A DNA stretch of 64,000 nt from RFSX01 sp964591455 (lineage in GTDB: Bacteria > Bacteroidota > Bacteroidia > Chitinophagales > Saprospiraceae). The notes beneath the pieces are model-generated. The model was not told the DNA's origin, did no database searches, and saw only the letters and a list, made by a program, of their open reading frames with translations. The stretch covers positions 55,027 to 119,026 of the forward strand of contig CAZQDZ010000010.1 of assembly GCA_964591455.1 (NCBI GenBank), given 5' to 3'. Shown here piece after piece: positions 17,417 through 25,538 of the stretch. Numbering within the stretch: the stretch's first letter is position 1; each line of letters opens with the position of its first letter. A program made the position numbers and the translations under genes.

Positions 17417-18247
17417 CTAATGATACTTGTTCTCGCTATCTAATCTCCCATAAAATAATATTAACCCGCTTAAAATTATCAATGCAGGGATAGGTGTGAG
17501 TATATGAAACCTTGCCGGAGGACCAGGTGGATAGAACCAAAAGTCCTGAGGCAAGGGTTGTTTGAATAAGGTAAAGTAGGCTGGATTATTATAATTATAG
17601 TTAAGTGAAAAATAACCTAGCATCCATGATATGGTAATAATAATCATGACACCGAATGGTAAATATACTTCTGGTCTCTTCCACATCTTTTGTGATCTAG
17701 ACGTAAATGACCTCATGCCAAATACGAATAATATAACCAACCCAGCGCCTGCGCCAACAGCATCTAGGACTATATCATTGAAATCAAAATACAATGAAGT
17801 ATTCTCCAGAATCAAGTATTGGAAAAGCTCATCTAGTCCACCTAAAAAAGCTCCCCATATCATAGTACTTGTATACCTACCTAAGAGCGGAAAAAGAAGA
17901 ATGGAAAATAGAGCATACTGAATAAAGTGAACTGACTCTACATATACAACCATCAAAAAGAAAAAACACAGCACTATAAATAAAAGAGTCAATATAATTA
18001 ATGGCCTTACTTTATCTCTGTCTCCAACTTGAAGATTCTGACGACCAAGCGCTATCAAGGCAATTATGATGACAGAAAATATGGATACAACTATGCCATT
18101 ATATTGAGCTCGTGAGAAACTGGAAAAAATATCATTAACGGCAGCGCCTACTTCATTATGAGGCAGGACAACAAGTAGATAGTAAATGATGCATAGCGAA
18201 AATGCCAACGCTTTCCGAGCAATCAAAAAGTTGATAAAATTGGACAT
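17417..18247 (-). CDS. VanZ-like polytopic membrane protein
   Basis: The 276-residue protein has about seven hydrophobic segments. The central part has the VanZ-family pattern: VHFIQYALFSILLFPLLG, then GGLDELFQYLIL and FDFNDIVLDAVGAGAGL. VanZ-like proteins are widespread and mostly of unknown function. The start is five bases from the aminotransferase stop upstream, so the two are probably one operon. Confidence 0.75.
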   Translation of the reverse strand: MSNFINFLIARKALAFSLCIIYYLLVVLPHNEVGAAVNDIFSSFSRAQYNGIVVSIFSVIIIALIALGRQNLQVGDRDKVRPLIILTLLFIVLCFFFLMVVYVESVHFIQYALFSILLFPLLGRYTSTMIWGAFLGGLDELFQYLILENTSLYFDFNDIVLDAVGAGAGLVILFVFGMRSFTSRSQKMWKRPEVYLPFGVMIIITISWMLGYFSLNYNYNNPAYFTLFKQPLPQDFWFYPPGPPARFHILTPIPALIILSGLILFYGRLDSENKYH

Positions 18248-18252
18248 GTTAG

Positions 18253-19482
18253 CTAGCTATCAACAATTTTGCGAACGCTGTGCGCGAAGTGAATTATATC
18301 GGTTTCTAGCAGTTGAAGGTTTACTGAGGCTCTGACAAATGTATGTCTTCGATATCCTGATAATTTGGCATGAATATCATACTTGTATCTCAATGCTCCT
18401 TGAATTAATCTGGATTCGGTTCCTTCTATCTGAAATGAAACAATACCAGAAGGATTATTGACATCGGAAAATATTCTAACTCCCGGGATATCACTTAGAT
18501 GGGATATCATCATTTTGGATAAAGAGGTGATGCGATCATACTTTTTCTGCGAACCTATGTCCTTGTGAAAATCTAACACAGCATCCATCGTCATTGCATT
18601 CTGATAGGCAATCGTGCCTACGTACTCAAACTTATGCAAGGTCTCTTCATCAGGATGCGGACATGGCAACAACGGTTCAATCATTGATTCCATACCATTT
18701 TTGATATATAACAACCCTGTTCCTAGAGGTGCAGACAGCCATTTATGCATACTGCTAACATAGTAATCACACCCTAGGTTTTTAATATCCTGTGGTATAT
18801 GACCTACGCAGTGGGCACCATCTACGAGAACCTTTGCCTCATGCTTATGTGCCAACTGGCATATCTCCTTGACAGGCATTTTCACACCAAACTGATGAGT
18901 AATTCCCGTAACAACTACCATTACCGTTTTAGAACTGATTCTATCAGCAAATCTGGCTACAATCTCCTGATTATCCACAAGGTTCAGGTCCATAGCAACT
19001 ATCTTTACCTTTATAGATTTAAGTTGCTTAAGCCTATTCAATATTGTTTTTACGTAAGGGTAAGCCCATTCTGATATAACTACTTCATCACCTTCCTTAA
19101 ATGGGAAGCCTAATAAAATATGATTAATGCCTTCAGTAGAATTTCTTAGGTAATTAAGTTCTTCGGGAAAAGTGTTGAGCATCTCTGCTAATCCACGAAG
19201 AGAGGAGGTGACTTTTTCTTCTGCTGCATCTTTTACTTCATAGGGTGCAAACTCGCAAAGAGATTTGACATTCTGCATAAAAGCTTTATACACAGGAATA
19301 GGCATCACTCCAGCGCTACCAGTATTGAAGTTGGCAATACCATCTGGATTATTAAAAAATTGACTAGCTATATCTACCCACGTGCTATTTGCAGAAAGCT
19401 TATTGCTTGTGGAAGAGAGAAGATATTTTCCACCTAACCCGGCTATGGAAATATCTTTAATAAACTGCCTTCTATTGTTCAT
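18253..19482 (-). CDS. PLP-dependent class V aminotransferase with Tat-like signal
   Basis: The 409-residue protein has the class V fold type I core: STEGIN, VDGAHCVGHIP (PLP-pyridine Asp) and SSMHKWL (Schiff-base Lys near residue 253). It is related to isopenicillin-N-epimerase/cysteine-desulfurase-like enzymes. The N-terminus reads NNRRQFIKDISIAGLGG, a twin-arginine-like signal, suggesting export of the folded, cofactor-loaded enzyme. Substrate is unknown. It heads a two-gene unit with the VanZ-like gene. Confidence 0.85.
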   Translation of the reverse strand: MNNRRQFIKDISIAGLGGKYLLSSTSNKLSANSTWVDIASQFFNNPDGIANFNTGSAGVMPIPVYKAFMQNVKSLCEFAPYEVKDAAEEKVTSSLRGLAEMLNTFPEELNYLRNSTEGINHILLGFPFKEGDEVVISEWAYPYVKTILNRLKQLKSIKVKIVAMDLNLVDNQEIVARFADRISSKTVMVVVTGITHQFGVKMPVKEICQLAHKHEAKVLVDGAHCVGHIPQDIKNLGCDYYVSSMHKWLSAPLGTGLLYIKNGMESMIEPLLPCPHPDEETLHKFEYVGTIAYQNAMTMDAVLDFHKDIGSQKKYDRITSLSKMMISHLSDIPGVRIFSDVNNPSGIVSFQIEGTESRLIQGALRYKYDIHAKLSGYRRHTFVRASVNLQLLETDIIHFAHSVRKIVDS

Positions 19483-19784
19483 TAATAATATGATTGTTGG
19501 GTATCATTAATAAAGATGCACACTTTTTTGATGACCTTTTCATAATTCTGCGTCTAAAGTTTGTATTGCCTATTTAAGACAATCTCAATTCTTTAGTTTC
19601 AATCTTAGTTACATATATAATTTTGCGATAATATGTTTTTCGATAGCTTAAATTTTGGCATCGTGCACAATTATTGCCATATGTTTTGACTAAGCCTATA
19701 TATTGTCTAAATTAGCACAATTCAATATCATTAGATGCTGGTCTCACTCTTCTCAATTTACACTTACATTATAAATTAAGTTAT
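19483..19784. other. Intergenic region between divergent units
   Basis: AT-rich, no gene seen. TAATTTTG at 19618-19625 fits a -7 element for the plus-strand operon that follows, but no TTG lies at the right distance, so it is only a candidate. Confidence 0.4.
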
Positions 19785-19880
19785 ATGAAATCAAAATGGT
19801 GGTTTTGGGCAATCTTGCTTTTACTATATCTAGCCATAGGACTTTGGCTTTGTAATAAATTTATTTGCGGTCTTATTTAG
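19785..19880 (+). CDS. 31-residue membrane mini-protein, paralogue of next gene's N-terminus
   Basis: An ATG-initiated frame encodes MKSKWWFWAIL and ends in AIGLWLCNKFICGLI before a TAG stop. It is nearly all one membrane helix. The end matches the AIGAWLCNKFICGLP of the following OmpA-like protein almost residue for residue, so it looks like a duplicated 5' end of that gene. It has an in-frame stop just where the partner continues. It could be a real short membrane peptide or a relic of duplication. Confidence 0.55.
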   Translation: MKSKWWFWAILLLLYLAIGLWLCNKFICGLI

Positions 19881-19912
19881 CATCGTAATCAACAACATTT
19901 TAACAAAACGAA

Positions 19913-20779
19913 ATGAAATATTTTTGGATATTCTTCATCCTCTTACTCATCTTAATGGCCATAGGAGCTTGGCTTTGTAATAAATTTATTTGTGGTCTTC
20001 CTGTTGCTGGGGCAGCTAGCTGTGCTGCATGGGAAGTCAGTGATGGCTCTCATGAGATTTTTAATATCGACCAAAACGTAAACTTTCGAAGGTCTAACTA
20101 TAGACACTTAACGAGCTATACAAATGTGAATGCAGCCATAGACCAAGTGGCCAACTATCTTAAGGGTAACAATGACAGATTCCTAACGATTACGGGTCTA
20201 TATGATACACTAGAAAATAATACACACAATCTTCTCCCCAATCTAGGGCTGGCAAGAGCTGATGATGTCAAATCTTGGCTGGAGTCTAAGCAGGTGCCGT
20301 CTAATCAACTTGATATAGATCATAGAATAACAGATGGAAATTGCTACCAGGGAGATACACTAAGACGAGGAATAGAATTGGCCTTCGGAGATAAGGTATC
20401 TAATGCAAGTAGACTGGCTGCCATCAAAGACAGGCTCTTTGGCAAACCAATGATGCTATATTTTGCGACAGGGTCAGATAATCCAAATATTACTGCTCAG
20501 CATAGACAAGATTTTGCTGACTTGTTTTACTACTTAGATAATGTATCTGGATCCAAGTTAGATGTAGATGGGCATACAGACAATGCCGGTAATCTGGCTG
20601 CCAATATGACTCTCTCACAAAACAGAGCTGATGATGTTAAAAATTACATCATGACAAATGGAGGCGTACCACTAACATCAATGGACACCAATGGCTTCGG
20701 ACCTAATCAGCCTATAGCACCTAATGATACACCTGACAATAAAGCTCGTAACAGACGGGTAGAAGTAACTTTGAAATAA
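19913..20779 (+). CDS. Membrane-anchored protein with two OmpA-like domains
   Basis: The 288-residue protein has one N-terminal membrane helix (about 4-28) and no clear cleavage site. Residues about 45-165 look like a diverged OmpA-like domain (LGLARADDVKSWLESKQVP, with LTITGLYDT in place of the usual G-TD motif). Residues about 178-288 are a canonical one: YFATGSDNP, VDGHTDNAGN, LSQNRADDVKNYI and ARNRRVEVTLK. The second should bind peptidoglycan; the first has lost key residues. It is 30 bases upstream of the KEV-repeat gene and probably in the same operon, linking that system to the cell wall. Confidence 0.85.
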   Translation: MKYFWIFFILLLILMAIGAWLCNKFICGLPVAGAASCAAWEVSDGSHEIFNIDQNVNFRRSNYRHLTSYTNVNAAIDQVANYLKGNNDRFLTITGLYDTLENNTHNLLPNLGLARADDVKSWLESKQVPSNQLDIDHRITDGNCYQGDTLRRGIELAFGDKVSNASRLAAIKDRLFGKPMMLYFATGSDNPNITAQHRQDFADLFYYLDNVSGSKLDVDGHTDNAGNLAANMTLSQNRADDVKNYIMTNGGVPLTSMDTNGFGPNQPIAPNDTPDNKARNRRVEVTLK

Positions 20780-20809
20780 TTCGAAAAACAAATATTTAAA
20801 TATACTGCA

Positions 20810-22795
20810 ATGACTCTCTCTATTACTACTCCATATTTATTCGCATTTGGCGCAGGTCTTTTTGGCTGCCCTTGGTGCATTTTGCTTCCTCTTCTTCTTA
20901 TGCTGGGAGCTTGGCTACTCGGATGGTTTGGTGCCTGGAATTGGATGAAATCTAAATTCTCCGGTGTTAACGAAGAATTAGAATCAACAAGAAGAAAGTA
21001 TAACAAACTACATACTGACTATAGCGGATATGAGTCTAAGTATAACTCGCTGAATTCTAAATATGAATCTGACAGAAATTCTTGGAATTCTAAGTTTACT
21101 ACCTGGGAAACTGAAAGAAAGACTTTCACTAGCCAACTGAATTCAAAGCCAAAAGAGGTCTTCAAAGAAATCGAAGTTATAAAGGAAGTGCCTGTCGTTC
21201 AGGAGGTGGAAGTGATCAAAGAAGTGGAAGTCATAAAAGAAGTCGAGGTTGTTAAGGAAGTGGAAGTGGTCAAAGAGGTAGAAGTGGTTAAAGAGGTGGA
21301 AGTAGAAAAGATTTTAGAGAAGATCGTAGAAAAACCTGTCGAAGTCATCAAAGAGGTAGAGAAAATAGTAGAGAAGCCTGTCGAAGTCATCAAAGAGGTA
21401 GAAAAGATTGTAGAGAAGCCTGTCGAAGTTATCAAAGAGGTAGAAAAGATTGTAGAGAAACCAGTTGAGGTAATCAAAGAAATAGAGATTATCAATGAAA
21501 TCATCAAAGAGGTTGAGGTAGAAAAGATTGTAGAGAAAATAGTAGAAAAACCTGTCGAGGTAATTAAAGAAGTAGAGAAAATAGTAGAGAAACCTATTGA
21601 GGTCGTCAAGGAAGTAGAGGTGATAAAGGAAATAGAGAAAATAGTAGAGAAAACAGTAGAGGTTCCTGTCGAGGTGATCAAAGAAATTGAAATTGTAAAT
21701 GAGGTCATCAAAGAGGTTGAGGTAGAAAAGATTGTAGAGAAAATAGTGGAGAAACCTGTTGAGATTATTAAAGAAGTAGAGAAGATTGTAGAAAAGCCTG
21801 TAGAGGTGATTAAAGAAGTAGAGAAAATTGTAGAAAAGCCTGTAGAGGTGATTAAAGAAGTAGAGAAGATTGTAGAAAAACCTGTAGAGGTGATTAAAGA
21901 AGTAGAGAAGATTGTAGAAAAACCGGTCGAGGTTATTAAAGAAGTAGAAGTAATTAAGGAGGTAGTTAATGATAAAGAACTAAAAGAGTGGCAAAAGAAA
22001 TATGATAACCTTGAGAGAGATTACGATAAGTATAAGTCTACCTGGAGTGGAAAAGCTAATAAATGGGAAGAAGAGAAAAAAGAACTTAACGTTAAGCTAA
22101 AAGCTAAGCCGAAGACAGTAGAGGTAATTAAGGAGGTCATCAAAGAGATAGAAGTTATCAAAGAAGTGCCAATCGAAATAATCAAAGAAGTAGAGGTAAC
22201 TAAAACCATAGACTTTGCAGCCCTTGCTAACATGATGTCTAACATGGAAGCGGTTGAAGAATCCAGAGAAGTGGTGAGCGAAACAAAGGTTGTAGGTGAA
22301 GCTAAGACTGTGACTGGCACTGAAACAAAGAAAAAAACAGCTACTAAGAAAAAGGTAACGGCTAAGAAAAAAGCACCGGCTAAGAAGGCTACAACTAAGA
22401 AAGCACCTGCAAAAAAGGTAATAGCTAAGAAGGCACCTGCAAAAAAAGTAACAGCTAAAAAGGTTACAGCTAAAAAAGCACCGGCTAAGAAGGCAGCACC
22501 TAAAAAAGTAACTGCAAAAAAAACAGTGACAAAGGCAAAAGCTAAGAAAGATGATTTGACTAAAATAGAAGGTATAGGACCTAAGATTGCTGGGTTACTC
22601 AATGCTGGTGGTATCAAAACTTTTGCAGCATTAGGTAAAGCTAAAATTAGCACATTGAAGGGTATACTCGAAAAAGCTGGCCCTAGATATCAGATGCACA
22701 ATCCAGGTACTTGGCCTAAACAATCAAAATTGGCAGCTGCAGGCAAATGGGATGCTCTTAAGAAGTTGCAAGACGAACTTGACGGTGGCAGATAG
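20810..22795 (+). CDS. Membrane-anchored KEV-repeat protein with histone-H1-like tail and HhH domain
   Basis: The 661-residue protein is strongly modular. Residues about 5-40 are hydrophobic with a Cys pair (FGCPWC). Residues 45-115 are a predicted coiled coil (SKYNSLNSKYESDRNSW). Residues about 121-385 are charged repeats built on KPVEVIKEVEKIVE, a 14-residue unit with about eleven copies. Residues about 390-460 are coiled coil, and 467-478 is a TIDFAALANMM motif shared with two neighbours. Residues 506-579 are Lys/Ala-rich, with repeated KKAPAKK as in histone-H1-like bacterial proteins. Residues about 581-661 are the HhH domain (LTKIEGIGPKI, AGPRYQMH, GKWDAL). The charge predicts a cytoplasmic C-terminus able to bind nucleic acid. 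Function is unknown. Confidence 0.85.
   Translation: MTLSITTPYLFAFGAGLFGCPWCILLPLLLMLGAWLLGWFGAWNWMKSKFSGVNEELESTRRKYNKLHTDYSGYESKYNSLNSKYESDRNSWNSKFTTWETERKTFTSQLNSKPKEVFKEIEVIKEVPVVQEVEVIKEVEVIKEVEVVKEVEVVKEVEVVKEVEVEKILEKIVEKPVEVIKEVEKIVEKPVEVIKEVEKIVEKPVEVIKEVEKIVEKPVEVIKEIEIINEIIKEVEVEKIVEKIVEKPVEVIKEVEKIVEKPIEVVKEVEVIKEIEKIVEKTVEVPVEVIKEIEIVNEVIKEVEVEKIVEKIVEKPVEIIKEVEKIVEKPVEVIKEVEKIVEKPVEVIKEVEKIVEKPVEVIKEVEKIVEKPVEVIKEVEVIKEVVNDKELKEWQKKYDNLERDYDKYKSTWSGKANKWEEEKKELNVKLKAKPKTVEVIKEVIKEIEVIKEVPIEIIKEVEVTKTIDFAALANMMSNMEAVEESREVVSETKVVGEAKTVTGTETKKKTATKKKVTAKKKAPAKKATTKKAPAKKVIAKKAPAKKVTAKKVTAKKAPAKKAAPKKVTAKKTVTKAKAKKDDLTKIEGIGPKIAGLLNAGGIKTFAALGKAKISTLKGILEKAGPRYQMHNPGTWPKQSKLAAAGKWDALKKLQDELDGGR
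21310..21950 (+). repeat. 42-bp degenerate tandem repeat coding for KPVEVIKEVEKIVE
   Basis: The DNA repeats in units of 42 bases (14 codons) in three blocks separated by EIEI-NE-IIKEVEVE spacers. The spacer plus following unit is itself duplicated (near 21480 and 21690), showing growth by nested duplication. It is coding and in frame throughout. Confidence 0.85.
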
Positions 22796-22833
22796 ATTTA
22801 AATTTCTTTTGAAGAAAAAAAATTAAAAAATAA

Positions 22834-23835
22834 ATGAAATATTCTAAGAAACGTGTCATCAAATCAGCTATCCCCGATAATGACCCAAATGGATTAGTGG
22901 ATAGAATTCAGATTAGTAGGAATCTGACTGTCAAAGCAGTAGAAGTAAATGTAAATATTAAGCATCCGTTTACTGGTGATTTGTCAGTAGAACTTCTTGG
23001 TCCTGATGGACAAAAGAAAGCACTTCATAGCCCAAACAGACAGCCTGGAAAGAACCTTTCAAAGAATTTCAATGGTGATATGATGTCTGTTTTTACTGGG
23101 GGGAAAAGCAAAGGTGAGTGGACACTTAAAGTAATTGATTCAGGTGCCAAGGATAGTGGAACGGTACAAGACTGGACACTTAACTTACATTTGGCTAATT
23201 CAAAAAAGACAGAAGTATTCATAGATGACAATGAAACTCTAAAAAGCGTCCAAGTTTGCCACCAAGGAGGTAAGATTGCATCTATGACTGCTCACGTAGA
23301 TATAGAACACAGTCACATAGGAGATTTGACTTGCACCTTAACGTCTCCTTCAGGCAAGGCTGTACATCTTCATAATAAAACTGGAGGCTCTCAAGTCAAC
23401 CTTAAAAAGTCTTACTCTGCCGATGATTTAAAAGGCATGAATGGAGAGTTAGCTAAAGGAAAATGGACTATGGAAATATCTGACTCTTTGAAAGGAGATG
23501 CAGGCAAACTAGTCGCGTGGGGTATTAATGTCAAAACGACTACCGGTGCCCCTAAGAAAAAAGCAACACCGAAAAGTAATGGTAAACCAGATGACCTCAC
23601 TAAGATAGAAGGGATAGGTCCTAAAATAAAACAGTTGTTAACTGAAGGCGGTATCCCGACCTTCGCAGCATTGGCAAATGCAAATCCTGAAGACATTAAA
23701 AAAATACTTACTGATGCCGGGCCTAGATTTAAAATGCATGATCCAGGTTCCTGGCCTAGACAAGCTAAATTAGCAGCAGATGGAAAATGGGAAGAGCTTG
23801 AAAAACTGCAAGACGAACTAGATGGAGGAAAATAA
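22834..23835 (+). CDS. Two P (proprotein convertase) domains plus HhH domain, no signal peptide
   Basis: The 333-residue protein has two jelly-roll P domains: about 10-125 (KHPFTGDLSVELLGPDG, GEWTLKVIDSGAKDSG, VQDWTLNLH) and about 128-238 (EHSHIGDLTCTLTSPSG, GKWTMEISDSLKGDAG). A short Lys-rich linker follows, then the HhH domain (about 251-333; LTKIEGIGPKIKQLL, AGPRFKMHDPGSWP, KLQDELDGG). P domains normally sit on secreted proteases, but there is no protease domain or signal peptide here, so the protein looks cytoplasmic. It lies 38 bases after the KEV-repeat gene and is followed by a terminator, so it is probably the last gene of that operon. Confidence 0.85.
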   Translation: MKYSKKRVIKSAIPDNDPNGLVDRIQISRNLTVKAVEVNVNIKHPFTGDLSVELLGPDGQKKALHSPNRQPGKNLSKNFNGDMMSVFTGGKSKGEWTLKVIDSGAKDSGTVQDWTLNLHLANSKKTEVFIDDNETLKSVQVCHQGGKIASMTAHVDIEHSHIGDLTCTLTSPSGKAVHLHNKTGGSQVNLKKSYSADDLKGMNGELAKGKWTMEISDSLKGDAGKLVAWGINVKTTTGAPKKKATPKSNGKPDDLTKIEGIGPKIKQLLTEGGIPTFAALANANPEDIKKILTDAGPRFKMHDPGSWPRQAKLAADGKWEELEKLQDELDGGK

Positions 23836-23842
23836 TTATAAT

Positions 23843-23867
23843 AAGGTAGCTTATGCTACCTTTTTTT
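23843..23867 (+). terminator. Terminator after the P-domain/HhH gene
   Basis: AAGGTAGC and GCTACCTT pair around TTAT, followed by a T run. It ends the transcription unit that begins near 19.8 kb. TATTTTTG at 23867-23874 directly after it could be the -7 element of the next gene. Confidence 0.8.
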
Positions 23868-23925
23868 ATTTTTGCACTCCATTTTTAAAATGCAAAAAAT
23901 TATATCAAAATCCACATAACAAAAG

Positions 23926-25440
23926 ATGATAGAAAGATCTAAATTAATCAAAGAGGTATCAAAGAAAGCTGGAATATCTCTTGCGAAAGCTACTAAGGCA
24001 TATGATACAATCCTCAAGCAATCTCCTACATGGAGAAGCCAATCTACTACAAAACTGGAAACTATAAAACAGAAAGCAGTTGCCGTACCTGGCAAGCAAA
24101 AAATCAAAACTGTAAAGGTGGCTCAGCAGAAAGCAGTTGTTGCTTATAAAACTGTAGAAAAGCTTAAGAAAGTAGAGGTGAAGAAAAATGTGCCTGTCTA
24201 CAAGAAAGAAGAAAAAATAAAAGTAGTACAGGTCATTAAGGAAGTCCCCGTCATCCAGATTAAGGAAGTCATAAAAGAAGTCATAAAAGAGGTACCCGTG
24301 ATTCAGACTAAAGAAGTCATCAAGATTAAAAAAGTGGTTCAGAAAGTACCAGTACCTGTCATCAAGGAAGTGATAAAAGAAGTCAAAGTAGAGGTGCCTG
24401 TGATTCAGGTGGTAGAAAAGGTGAAAATCAAGAATATAGTGAAGAAGGTACCTGTGACCAAAACCAAAGAGAAAATCAAAAAAGTAGAGGTCATCAAAGA
24501 AGTGCCTGTAGAGAAACTTAAAGAAGTAGAAGTGATTAAGGAGGTAGTGAAAAAAGTACCAGTAACTCTTATAAAAACAGTAGAAAAAATTAAGGAGGTA
24601 GATGTCATAAAAGAAGTCCCTGTCTTAGTACAAAAGCCGGTTATCAAAGAAGTGAAAGTCAAAGAAACTGTCCCTACGCCAGTGCTTAAAGAAATAACCA
24701 ACATTAGAGAAGTGGTTAAGCGTGATGAAAAAGCGATGGCAAAACTGAAGAAGGAATTAGATGCTTTGCAGGCTAAAATCAAGAAGAACGAAAAGACTGT
24801 AGCTACAGCTAAGACTGCGGCTACTGGATATGAAAGACTACAAAAGCAAATTGCCAAATTGAAAGACGCAAACAAAGCACTCACTGGTGACTTAAATGCT
24901 TGGAAGAAAAAGAAAAATAAAGTAGTTGTTAGAGAAGTACCTGTAGAAATTATCAAGGAAGTAGAAGTCGTCAAAGGATATGACATGAAGACACTTCAGC
25001 AGATGCTTATGAAAATGTCTACAAAAGAAACCAGTAGAAAAGTTGTAGGAACTACAACAAATAGTGGTAGTGCTAGAGTCGTAGAAAGAAGGGAAGTGAA
25101 AGAAGGATCAAGGACGCAAGTAACAGCTAAGCCAACTGTCGTTACTGGCAAGACAACAACGAGTGCAAAAGCTAAGAAATCTTCTGGTGGCAAAGATGAC
25201 CTAACTAAAGTAGAAGGAATCGGGCCTAAAATAGCTGAATTACTGAACAAGGCAGGTATCAACTCTTTCAAGGAGTTATCATCGAGCAAATTTGGCGCGA
25301 TAAAGAAAATCCTTGAAGATGCTGGACCTAGATTTCAAATGCATGATCCAACAAGTTGGCCACAGCAGTCTACTTTAGCTGCAGCTGGAAAGTGGGATGA
25401 ACTTAGAATCTTGCAAGAGAAGCTTGACGGCGGAAAATAA
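23926..25440 (+). CDS. HU-like N-terminus, KEV-repeat rod and HhH domain protein
   Basis: The 504-residue protein starts with IERSKLIKEVSKKAGISLAK and a second helix, closely resembling the first two helices of HU/IHF DNA-binding proteins (SQLIDKIA..AGISKAxA). The DNA-binding arm of HU is missing. Residues about 82-258 are irregular KEV(P/I)VIKEVIKEV repeats, followed by coiled coil (about 260-325). The motif KGYDMKTLQQMLMKMS (about 350-365) matches its neighbours, then comes a Lys/Thr-rich linker and the HhH domain (423-504; LTKVEGIGPKIAELL, AGPRFQMHDP, GKWDEL). No membrane segment is present, unlike the 661-residue paralogue. A terminator follows. Likely a nucleoid- or scaffold-associated protein, by inference. 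Confidence 0.82.
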   Translation: MIERSKLIKEVSKKAGISLAKATKAYDTILKQSPTWRSQSTTKLETIKQKAVAVPGKQKIKTVKVAQQKAVVAYKTVEKLKKVEVKKNVPVYKKEEKIKVVQVIKEVPVIQIKEVIKEVIKEVPVIQTKEVIKIKKVVQKVPVPVIKEVIKEVKVEVPVIQVVEKVKIKNIVKKVPVTKTKEKIKKVEVIKEVPVEKLKEVEVIKEVVKKVPVTLIKTVEKIKEVDVIKEVPVLVQKPVIKEVKVKETVPTPVLKEITNIREVVKRDEKAMAKLKKELDALQAKIKKNEKTVATAKTAATGYERLQKQIAKLKDANKALTGDLNAWKKKKNKVVVREVPVEIIKEVEVVKGYDMKTLQQMLMKMSTKETSRKVVGTTTNSGSARVVERREVKEGSRTQVTAKPTVVTGKTTTSAKAKKSSGGKDDLTKVEGIGPKIAELLNKAGINSFKELSSSKFGAIKKILEDAGPRFQMHDPTSWPQQSTLAAAGKWDELRILQEKLDGGK

Positions 25441-25471
25441 ATAAAGCAATAAGCTTTACAATTTAGTTTTT

Positions 25472-25505
25472 AAAAGGCTGCTTTCAAGCGAAGGCAGCCT
25501 TTTTA
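25472..25505 (+). terminator. Terminator after the HU-like/HhH gene
   Basis: AAAAGGCTGC and GCAGCCTTTTT form a ten-pair stem with a T run. Confidence 0.8.
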
Positions 25506-25538
25506 CGTTTAAATTGCCAATGTAATTTAATAGTTAGA

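Noticed and set aside
21199..21711. Long antisense frame rich in Ser/Thr/Phe/Ile
   Set aside because: It is the mirror of the KEV repeat coding strand and has no start signals or independent homology.
21310..21950. Regular 42-bp repeats that could be taken for a CRISPR array
   Set aside because: The repeats are contiguous, coding and in frame, with no unique spacers and no cas genes.
22021..22653. Antisense hydrophobic frame looking like a membrane protein
   Set aside because: It arises from the reverse complement of Lys/Ala-rich codons (AAA/GCA giving Phe/Leu/Val/Ala).
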